Assembly (NCBI GenBank): GCA_021789215.1
Contig: JAJYJS010000017.1
Coordinates: forward strand, 1-39,150
Source of the DNA: Nitrospirota bacterium
GTDB taxonomy: Bacteria; Nitrospirota; Thermodesulfovibrionia; Thermodesulfovibrionales; JdFR-88
Reading direction: 5' to 3'
DNA: 39,150 nt
Of the stretch, positions 33,659 through 39,150 are shown piece by piece (the stretch's first letter is position 1; each line of letters starts with the position of its first letter). Below the pieces are notes generated by a model, which was given only the letters and a program-made list of their open reading frames with translations, did no database searches and was not told where the DNA came from. The position numbers were made by a program, and so were the translations under genes.

Positions 33659-34819
33659 ATGAAAAAGATAATCACAGCCGCGGTAATTCTGGCCGTGCTT
33701 GTGTCGGGCGTTACGGCATTCGTCATGCTCAGGAAGAAAGACGATGCGCCCAGCTTCAGGACGGAGAAGGTCACGCGCGGCGAGATCAAGTCCAGCGTTA
33801 CGGCAAACGGAACTGTCAACGCGGTCACCACGGTCCTTGTCGGCACGCAGGTCTCCGGGACGATAAAGCGGATATACGCCGATTACAACTCGCCAGTGAA
33901 GAAGGGCCAGCTCCTGGCGCAGATAGACCCGTCCCCGTTCGAGGCGCAGGTGAACCAGGCGAGGGCGAACCTTTATTCGGCAAAGGCAAACGTGGCCAAG
34001 GCCGAAGCCGCCCTTGCCGATGCGAAGAGGACGATGGAGCGCAACGGGGAATTGCTCAAGCGGAAACTCATCGCGCAGAGCGACTACGATACTGCCGAGA
34101 CCAACTGGCTTTCCGCAAAGGCCCAGCTTGACGCCGCGAAGGGGCAGGTGTCCCAGACCGAAGCCGCCACAAGGCTTGCCGAAACCAACCTGACATACAC
34201 AAGGATAGTGTCTCCCGTAAACGGCGTCGTCATCTCAAGGAACGTGGACGCCGGGCAGACGGTGGCCGCGAGCTTCCAGACGCCAACGCTCTTCACCATC
34301 GCCCAGGACCTTAAAAAGATGCAGATAGACACGAGCGTGAACGAGGCCGACATAGGCAGGATAAAGACCGGCCAGGACGTGGAGTTTACCGTTGACGCCT
34401 ATCCGGACACGACCTTCAAGGGCAAAGTCTCCCAGGTGAGGATTGCGCCCGTTACGGTCCAGAACGTGGTCACATACGATGTGGTCATTACCGTGGACAA
34501 CGCCTCCCTCATGCTGAAGCCGGGCATGACGGCCAACGTGTCCATCATAACCGCCGTGAGTGAAAATGCCCTCAGGGTCCCTAACGCCGCGCTCAGGTTC
34601 AGGATGCCCTCAAAGGGCCAGAGGCCTGCCAAAGGGCCGGGCATTTGGGTGCTGGAAAACGGACTGCCAAAGAGGGTCCCTGTAGAGATGGGCATAAGCG
34701 ACGGCAGTTACACGGAAATCCTGTCCGGCCTCAAGGAAGGGCAGCAGGTGATAACGGAATCGCTCACAAAGGAACAGACGGGCAGATCACCGTTTGGCGG
34801 CCCAAGGTTCATGCATTAA
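33659..34819 (+). CDS. macA: MacA-like periplasmic adaptor (membrane fusion protein)
   Basis: The 386-residue adaptor has one N-terminal membrane anchor (about 4-24), a lipoyl-half motif (VSGTIKRIYADYNSPVKKGQLLAQID), a long coiled-coil hairpin (about 85-150), the second lipoyl half (IVSPVNGVVISRNVDAGQTV), then beta-barrel and membrane-proximal domains. It links MacB in the inner membrane to the TolC-like channel. The frame is open upstream, but ATG 33659, 19 bp after the tolC stop, gives a standard N-terminus. Confidence 0.9.
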   Translation: MKKIITAAVILAVLVSGVTAFVMLRKKDDAPSFRTEKVTRGEIKSSVTANGTVNAVTTVLVGTQVSGTIKRIYADYNSPVKKGQLLAQIDPSPFEAQVNQARANLYSAKANVAKAEAALADAKRTMERNGELLKRKLIAQSDYDTAETNWLSAKAQLDAAKGQVSQTEAATRLAETNLTYTRIVSPVNGVVISRNVDAGQTVAASFQTPTLFTIAQDLKKMQIDTSVNEADIGRIKTGQDVEFTVDAYPDTTFKGKVSQVRIAPVTVQNVVTYDVVITVDNASLMLKPGMTANVSIITAVSENALRVPNAALRFRMPSKGQRPAKGPGIWVLENGLPKRVPVEMGISDGSYTEILSGLKEGQQVITESLTKEQTGRSPFGGPRFMH

Positions 34820-34829
34820 AAAATAAAAA

Positions 34830-35516
34830 ATGCCTCTCATAGAAATTTCAAACGTAAGCAAGGTCTACAAGATCGGGGACATCGAGGTAAACGCCCTTTC
34901 GGGGGTGTCCATCGATATTGGCCGCGGGGAGTTCGCCTCCGTCATGGGGCCTTCGGGCTCTGGCAAGTCCACCTTCATGAACATAATCGGATGCCTCGAC
35001 AAGCCCACTTCCGGCACATACATGCTTGAGGGGACAGACGTGGGGGGCCTCGGCAGAGACGAACTTGCGGCCATCAGGAACAGCAAGCTGGGGTTTGTCT
35101 TTCAGGGCTTCAATCTCCTTCCAAGGACCTCCGCGCTGGAGAATGTGGAACTGCCCCTCATATACGGAGGCGTGCAGGCCAAGGAGCGCTCCGAGCGCGC
35201 GATGGCCGCATTGAAGAAGGTGGGGCTTGGGGGCAGGGAGAGGCACCATCCCAACCAGCTCTCCGGAGGCCAGCAGCAGAGGGTGGCGATAGCGCGGGCG
35301 CTTGTGAACGAGGCCCCGATAATACTTGCGGACGAGCCCACCGGCAACCTGGATACGAAGACAAGCGTGGAGATAATGGAGCTTTTTACGAGGCTGAACG
35401 CTGAGTCCGGGATAACGATTATCCTTGTCACTCACGAGCCGGACATAGCGGCCTTCAGCAAGAGGGTCTTAAGGTTCCTTGACGGCCAACTCAAGGCGGA
35501 CGAGGCGAACGCATGA
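34830..35516 (+). CDS. MacB-type ABC transporter ATPase
   Basis: The 228-residue ATPase has Walker [10 protein letters not shown] (about residue 42), the Q-loop [10 protein letters not shown], signature [15 protein letters not shown], Walker [13 protein letters not shown] and an H-loop VTHEPD. It belongs to the LolD/MacB group. In E. coli MacB the ATPase and permease are one protein; here they are split, as in many bacteria. It follows macA by 10 bp and overlaps the permease gene by 4 nt. Confidence 0.95.
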   Translation: MPLIEISNVSKVYKIGDIEVNALSGVSIDIGRGEFASVMGPSGSGKSTFMNIIGCLDKPTSGTYMLEGTDVGGLGRDELAAIRNSKLGFVFQGFNLLPRTSALENVELPLIYGGVQAKERSERAMAALKKVGLGGRERHHPNQLSGGQQQRVAIARALVNEAPIILADEPTGNLDTKTSVEIMELFTRLNAESGITIILVTHEPDIAAFSKRVLRFLDGQLKADEANA

Positions 35517-36742
35517 TAAACATCCCCTGGACGGGCAGGCTGGCATTCAGGGCGCTCAGAGTGAACAAGATGCGCTCCGCCCTGACGATGCTTGGCATTA
35601 TAATCGGCGTGGGGGCGGTCATTACCATGCTCGCCGTGGGCACAGGCGCGAGCAGGCAGATAGCGGCGCAGGTGCAGAGCATGGGCAGCAACCTGCTGAT
35701 AATCCTTCCGGGCAGCACGACCTCCGGAGGGCTCCGCATGGGCGCAGGCACCCAGCCCACGCTCACGATGGCCGATGCCGACGCCATCCTAAGGGAATCC
35801 CCCGCCGTGGCGGACGTTGCCCCTGTGCTCTCGGGAAGCGCCCAGGTGGTTTACGGCAACCAGAACTGGTCCACGGTCATCACGGGCACAACGCCCAGCA
35901 TGATAAACGTGCGAGACTGGCAGATTGCCTCCGGCAGGTCTTTCACGCCCGATGACGTGAAGAACGCCCTGAAGGTCTGCATCCTTGGACAGACGGTCAT
36001 CGACAACCTCTTTGGGGACGCGGACCCCGTGGGCAAGACCGTGAACATAATGAACGTGCCTTTTACAGTCATAGGGGCGCTTGCGCCGAAGGGGCAGTCC
36101 ACCATGGGGCAGGACCAGGACGACACGATTTATGTCCCGGTCACTACCGCGCAGAAAAAGCTCTTCGGGACGCCCTTCCCCGGAATGGTGAGGATAATAC
36201 TCGTGAAGGCCAAAAGCGCGGACGAACTTAACAATGCTCAAAGCGACATAACCGGTATTTTAAGGCAAAGACACCACATCGGCCCCAAACAGGATGACGA
36301 CTTTACCGTCCGCAACCTTACGCAGATGATGCAGATGGCCGAGCAGTCCACAAAGATAATGACCCTCCTGCTTGGGGCCATAGCGTCTGTCTCGCTCCTG
36401 GTCGGAGGCATCGGCATAATGAACATAATGCTTGTCTCCGTCACCGAAAGGACGAGGGAGATAGGCATAAGGATGGCCATCGGCGCAAAGACATGGGACA
36501 TACGGCTCCAGTTCATCATAGAGGCCCTCATACTCTCGATGCTCGGCGGGATTGCAGGCATCATACTGGGGGTGGGGGGCTCCAAGGTGCTGTCCGCAAT
36601 CGCGGGGTGGCCCGTTGCCGTTTCGCCGCTTTCGATATTTCTTGCCGTGGGCTTTTCCGCGGCGGTGGGCATATTCTTTGGCTTCTACCCGGCCTACAAG
36701 GCCTCGCTCTTAAACCCGATAGACGCGCTCAGGTACGAATAG
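35513..36742 (+). CDS. MacB-type ABC transporter permease (FtsX fold)
   Basis: The 409-residue permease has the four-helix FtsX/MacB topology: one transmembrane helix near the N-terminus (about 22-44), a large periplasmic domain (about 50-270), then three helices. The family motif [15 protein letters not shown] follows helix 2, and the C-terminus ends NPIDALRYE. MacB-type pumps work as mechanotransmitters, driving export of macrolides, peptides or lipids through TolC. The actual substrate here is unknown. Confidence 0.94.
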   Translation: MINIPWTGRLAFRALRVNKMRSALTMLGIIIGVGAVITMLAVGTGASRQIAAQVQSMGSNLLIILPGSTTSGGLRMGAGTQPTLTMADADAILRESPAVADVAPVLSGSAQVVYGNQNWSTVITGTTPSMINVRDWQIASGRSFTPDDVKNALKVCILGQTVIDNLFGDADPVGKTVNIMNVPFTVIGALAPKGQSTMGQDQDDTIYVPVTTAQKKLFGTPFPGMVRIILVKAKSADELNNAQSDITGILRQRHHIGPKQDDDFTVRNLTQMMQMAEQSTKIMTLLLGAIASVSLLVGGIGIMNIMLVSVTERTREIGIRMAIGAKTWDIRLQFIIEALILSMLGGIAGIILGVGGSKVLSAIAGWPVAVSPLSIFLAVGFSAAVGIFFGFYPAYKASLLNPIDALRYE

Positions 36743-36748
36743 GCGGGA

Positions 36749-36770
36749 GCGGGGGCGTTTAAGCCCCCGC
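36749..36770. terminator. hairpin between convergent genes
   Basis: GCGGGGGC (36749-36756) pairs with GCCCCCGC (36763-36770) around a 6-nt loop, 6 bp after the MacB permease stop and 3 bp from the slyD-like stop. It probably serves both transcripts. T-tracts are poor, so termination efficiency is uncertain. Confidence 0.6.
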
Positions 36771-36773
36771 CGC

Positions 36774-37202
36774 TCAATCCTTTATCTCGACCAGTTTCAC
36801 GTCGAAATTCAGGTCTTTCCCCGCAAGCGGGTGATTGGCGTCGAGTGTTACCTTCTCTTCCGTTATCCCGGTCACCATCACGTCCAGTATGCCGCCGTCG
36901 GGCTGCCTCAGCTGAAGGGTCAGCCCCACCTCCGGCTTTATGTTCGGCGGGAACTGGTCCCTCCTGAACCGGAGCATGAGGTTTTCATGGCGGGGGCCGT
37001 ATGCCTCATCGGAAGATATCTTTATGCTCTTCGATTCTCCGACGCTCATCCCCTCGACGCCTTCCTCAAACCCCTTTATCACCTGGTGCTTCCCTATGGT
37101 GAACTCTAGCGGCTCGCGCCCGTCAGAGGAGTCGAACACGAAACCGTCGTCGAATTTGCCCGTATAATGCACTTTTACCGTGTCGCCGTTTTTAGCGGTC
37201 AT
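36774..37202 (-). CDS. FKBP-type peptidyl-prolyl isomerase, SlyD-like
   Basis: The 142-residue cytosolic isomerase has VKVHYTGKFDDGFVFDSS, an IGKHQVIKGFEEGVEGM active-site stretch, an inserted chaperone-like IF segment (about 70-125), and DANHPLAGKDLNF, typical of SlyD/FkpB proteins. The metal-binding His/Cys-rich C-terminal tail of E. coli SlyD is absent. The ATG is preceded by GGAGG. It is convergent with the MacB operon and appears to be transcribed alone. Confidence 0.92.
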   Translation of the reverse strand: MTAKNGDTVKVHYTGKFDDGFVFDSSDGREPLEFTIGKHQVIKGFEEGVEGMSVGESKSIKISSDEAYGPRHENLMLRFRRDQFPPNIKPEVGLTLQLRQPDGGILDVMVTGITEEKVTLDANHPLAGKDLNFDVKLVEIKD

Positions 37203-37273
37203 TGCTTGCCTCCAGAATCTTCGTTTCTTTCAATATAACATGAATGACATGTCCGTTCTAAGTGAAACCTCCC

Positions 37274-37320
37274 TTACCCCGGCCCTCTCCCCGGGGGAGA
37301 GGGTGGTTCAAGACCCCCGG
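37274..37320. repeat. intergenic palindromic repeat (REP-like)
   Basis: CCCTCTCCCC (37283-37292) and GGGGAGAGGG (37294-37303) form an almost continuous palindrome. CCGGGGG (37291-37297) can alternatively pair with CCCCCGG (37314-37320). The pattern TTACCCCGGCCCTCTCCCC-GGGGAGAGGG resembles a dispersed intergenic repeat common in many bacterial genomes. It lies between the slyD-like and vapB genes. Confidence 0.65.
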
Positions 37321-37382
37321 CAATTGACATATCCCATGGATGTATTATTTTTTGTAACAAAAAGATGTATAAGGAGATGTAC

Positions 37383-37589
37383 ATGGGTAAGACCACCGTT
37401 GTCATTGACGAGAAGCTTATGCAGGAGGCCCTGAAGGCAACAAACCTGAAAACGAAAAAGGAAGTCATTGAAAAAGGACTGAGGGAACTGCTTCGCAGGA
37501 GAAACCGCGAGATATTGAGACAGGAACTGGGGACCTTTGACATTGACCTCTCCCTTGAGGAACTGAAAAAGAGGAGGGCTGAAAACTAG
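37383..37589 (+). CDS. vapB: VapB-type antitoxin
   Basis: The 68-residue protein has an N-terminal ribbon-helix-helix-like segment (TTVVIDEKLMQEALKATNLKTKKEVIEKGLREL) and a charged C-terminal toxin-binding tail (LGTFDIDLSLEELKKRRAE). These are typical of VapB antitoxins, which neutralise the PIN-domain RNase VapC and repress their own operon. I use ATG 37383, 6 nt after AAGGAG (37371-37376); an in-frame ATG at 37365 would precede that site. The partner toxin gene, starting 1 bp after the stop, is broken. Confidence 0.87.
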   Translation: MGKTTVVIDEKLMQEALKATNLKTKKEVIEKGLRELLRRRNREILRQELGTFDIDLSLEELKKRRAEN

Positions 37590-37590
37590 C

Positions 37591-37817
37591 ATGGTCCTCA
37601 TTGACACCTCGGCCTGGATGTTCGCCCTCAAGAAGAACTGCCATCCCCTTGTGAAAAAAAGGATCGAAGAAATCCTCATGGAGAGCGAGGAGATGTCCTG
37701 ATATCCGCTTCCGCTCTTAGGGAGAAGGCGCTCCTTTTGCACGCAGACGCCCATTTCGATGTCATCGCCAAATATGCCGGCCTGAAGGTTGAAAGCCTCG
37801 TCTCCCTGATCAGGTAA
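37591..37817 (+). pseudogene. vapC: vapC toxin remnant (PIN RNase, internal deletion)
   Basis: An ATG at 37591, 1 bp after vapB, starts MVLIDTSAWMFALKKN, the N-terminus of a PIN-domain toxin with its first catalytic Asp, but the frame stops at 37699-37701 after 36 codons. From about 37692 to the TAA at 37815-37817, the third frame reads DVLISASALREKALLLHADAHFDVIAKYAGLKVES, a typical VapC C-terminus. About 60-70 codons of the middle, including central acidic residues of the active site, are missing, and the two ends are out of frame. The toxin should be inactive. The size of the loss is estimated from usual VapC length. Confidence 0.85.
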
Positions 37818-37844
37818 ATAACAAACTCCGGTTATTTGCCTCTC

Positions 37845-38264
37845 TTAATATCCGGGCTCGTACTTTTCGCCCGTGCAGACCTCTTTTACCGTGTTTTTTA
37901 TCAGCCTGCCGTTTTCCCAGACTCGCTCCCGGACCTTTCTGCAATGTGTCTGCTCATCGACTCCCATGGGCTGGGCCTGGTAAACGCCGGCGCCGTTGCC
38001 AGTCCTGTACTCCACGGTGCGCCCCGACTCTGCCGCCTCCATTGCGCCGCGCCGCGATATGTCGGTGATGGTCGCCCCGGCAATCGCGCCCAGAACGCCG
38101 CCGATTACGCCTCCCCTCCAGGGGTTCCTGCTGTCCAGGATCGCCCCGGCAACGCCGCCCAATGCCGCCCCAGTCCCCGCGCCCCGTCCGTAAGGCCCGT
38201 AGCAGGAAGCGGCCAGAAACGATGCAAGCACAATCAGCAAAAACACGGAAACAGATCTTTTCAT
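37845..38264 (-). CDS. Glycine-zipper lipoprotein, paralogue 1
   Basis: The 139-residue protein has a lipoprotein signal ending at LAASC (Cys about residue 21). A glycine-zipper region follows (GAGTGAALGGVAGAILD and GGVIGGVLGAIAGATITDISRRG, about 28-75), like the 17-kDa antigen/YMGG outer-membrane lipoproteins. The conserved C-terminal piece, CRKVRERVWENGRLIKNTVKEVC, has two Cys that may pair. AAAGGAAAG precedes the ATG. Its closest visible relative is the neighbouring gene at 38447-38893. It is likely an envelope-stress or structural lipoprotein; its exact role is unknown. Confidence 0.87.
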   Translation of the reverse strand: MKRSVSVFLLIVLASFLAASCYGPYGRGAGTGAALGGVAGAILDSRNPWRGGVIGGVLGAIAGATITDISRRGAMEAAESGRTVEYRTGNGAGVYQAQPMGVDEQTHCRKVRERVWENGRLIKNTVKEVCTGEKYEPGY

Positions 38265-38384
38265 GTTCTTTCCTTTGTTAAAAATTTTTTATTCATCCCA
38301 TGTTTTCAAATTATATTTCACATCGGGGAAAATGCAATCAGGGGAAAGTGGCAGAGGTATGGGTGATAAAAAGGGCCGGAAATA

Positions 38385-38415
38385 AAAAAGGGCCGGGAAA
38401 AATCCGGCCCTTTTT
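38385..38415. terminator. bidirectional intrinsic terminator
   Basis: AAAAAGGGCCGG (38385-38396) pairs with CCGGCCCTTTTT (38404-38415) around a 7-nt loop, with A and T runs on both sides. It lies 31 bp after the stop of the 38447-38893 gene on the minus strand and should end that transcript. A partial copy of its left arm (AAAAGGGCCGG) occurs at 38369-38379. Confidence 0.88.
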
Positions 38416-38446
38416 AGCTATGAATATGAAAAGGACTCAGGCCTTT

Positions 38447-38893
38447 CTAGTACCTGTTTTCGTACTTCTCTCCCTCGCAGACTTCCTTGACGCGGTTCTT
38501 CACGAGCTGGCCGTCTTCCCAGACCCTCTCGCGCACTTTCTTGCACCTGGTGTGCGCGTCGCCGCCATCGTCATAGCCCTCGTCGTCTCCGCCCGGCACG
38601 GGCTCAGCCCTGTAAACGCCCCGTCCGTCCGCAGTCTTGTATTCGACCGGCTGCCCCGTATCGGCCGCCTGCACCGCGCCGCGCCTCGATATATCGGTTA
38701 TCGTGGCGCCGCCGATTGCGCCGAGCGCGCCGCCGATTACGCCTCCCCTCCAGGGGTTCCTGTGGTCAAGAAGGGCCCCGGCTATGCCGCCAAGCGCCGC
38801 GCCGGTCCCCGCGCCTCTCATGTAGGCTTCGTCGCACCCGTAGAGGAGTGTGGCGAAGGCCAGAAACAGGACAATGGAAACAAATCTCTTCAT
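38447..38893 (-). CDS. Glycine-zipper lipoprotein, paralogue 2
   Basis: The 148-residue lipoprotein has lipobox LLYGC (Cys about residue 20), the same glycine-zipper block as its neighbour (RGAGTGAALGGIAGALLD and GGVIGGALGAIGGATITDISRRG), and the same C-terminal CKKVRERVWEDGQLVKNRVKEVC. An acidic insert (GGDDEGYDDGGD, about 100-111) is absent from the other copy. The two genes are tandem duplicates separated by a terminator, so they are probably expressed separately. AAGGAG precedes the ATG, and a perfect FNR-type box lies about 20 bp upstream of it. Confidence 0.87.
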   Translation of the reverse strand: MKRFVSIVLFLAFATLLYGCDEAYMRGAGTGAALGGIAGALLDHRNPWRGGVIGGALGAIGGATITDISRRGAVQAADTGQPVEYKTADGRGVYRAEPVPGGDDEGYDDGGDAHTRCKKVRERVWEDGQLVKNRVKEVCEGEKYENRY

Positions 38894-38912
38894 AAACGCT
38901 CCTTTTTTTCAG

Positions 38913-38926
38913 TTGATACAAATCAA
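38913..38926. promoter_or_regulatory. FNR/CRP-family binding site
   Basis: TTGATACAAATCAA matches the FNR consensus TTGAT-N4-ATCAA exactly. It is centred about 27 bp before the start codon of the minus-strand lipoprotein gene. With TACATT (minus strand, 38935-38930) as -10, the site would cover the transcription start, which predicts repression. It could instead control a gene to the right, beyond the window. Confidence 0.65.
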
Positions 38927-39150
38927 GGCAATGTACCTTTCAGGTCCGGGAACATACCTCATTTTATCTGCCAATATTGTAATTATTATGAAGAAAAGAC
39001 CGGAAATTTGGCAACTTGCGTGTCCCGTTGCCTCACGTAAAAATCTAAACGAAATGCTTATTGATTGCCTCATTGGGATTATAACCGAAATTGCTGTTTC
39101 CCTTGGCAGCGGTTTTTGATGTCGCCGTCCGGAAGAGCTTATTCTGGAGC

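Noticed and set aside
37324-37348. TTGACA plus TATTAT before vapB
   Set aside because: The spacer is only 13 bp, too short for a sigma70 promoter; vapB surely has a promoter nearby but I cannot place it.
38988-39119. small plus-strand ORF of 43 codons at the right edge
   Set aside because: There is no Shine-Dalgarno, no recognisable motif and unbiased codon use; not supported.

Overview
The window reads as one GC-rich bacterial chromosomal segment with heavy use of AUA (Ile) and AGG (Arg) codons. The organism is very likely a diderm (Gram-negative) anaerobe. It carries a meso-diaminopimelate-type MurE, a TolC outer-membrane channel with a MacAB-type transporter, two lipobox lipoproteins and a four-subunit pyruvate:ferredoxin oxidoreductase. 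Gene content (DUF3786, PATAN/J-domain protein, MglAB, porCDAB) and codon bias suggest the Nitrospirota/Desulfobacterota area. That placement is inference and has low confidence.

Layout. (1) 1-991: an AT-rich, probably foreign gene fragment (DUF5677-like, with a likely frameshift), then about 340 bp without a recognisable gene, ending in a sigma70-like promoter and a three-box MraZ operator. (2) 992-18510: a complete, very compact dcw cluster in the order mraZ-rsmH-ftsL-ftsI-murE-murF-mraY-murD-ftsW-murG-murC-murB-ddl-ftsQ-ftsA-ftsZ. Most junctions overlap or are separated by a few bases, so the enzymes for lipid II synthesis and the core divisome are co-expressed. (3) 18511-19600: a small cold-shock/RNA-binding/translation island (csp, RRM protein, rpsU). 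(4) 19657-21903: a DUF3786 protein and a B12-binding-like radical SAM protein. (5) 21887-23973: cysK preceded by a Mor-like HTH gene, divergent from a CI/S24-type phage-like repressor. A perfect 16-bp palindrome lies just downstream of the repressor's promoter. (6) 24012-27061 (minus strand): a PilZ-PATAN-J-TPR fusion protein, tgt and a short Smr protein. (7) 27195-31331: porC-porD-porA-porB followed by mglB-mglA. (8) 31423-36742: an AcfC-like periplasmic binding protein, convergent with mglA, then a tripartite efflux operon (TolC-like, MacA-like, MacB ATPase, MacB permease). (9) 36774-39150: a SlyD-like FKBP isomerase, an intergenic palindromic repeat, a vapB antitoxin with a vapC wrecked by an internal deletion, and two tandem paralogous glycine-zipper lipoproteins. 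The outer paralogue has a perfect FNR-type box in front of it.

The best candidates for undescribed biology are three. The first is the phage-type regulatory switch (CI/S24 repressor, 16-bp operator, Mor-like gene) wired to cysK. The second is the c-di-GMP-binding-motif PilZ/PATAN/J-domain fusion encoded with tgt. The third is the linkage of central anaerobic carbon metabolism (porCDAB) to the MglBA polarity switch in one run of genes. No CRISPR array, rRNA, tRNA, transposase or complete prophage was seen.
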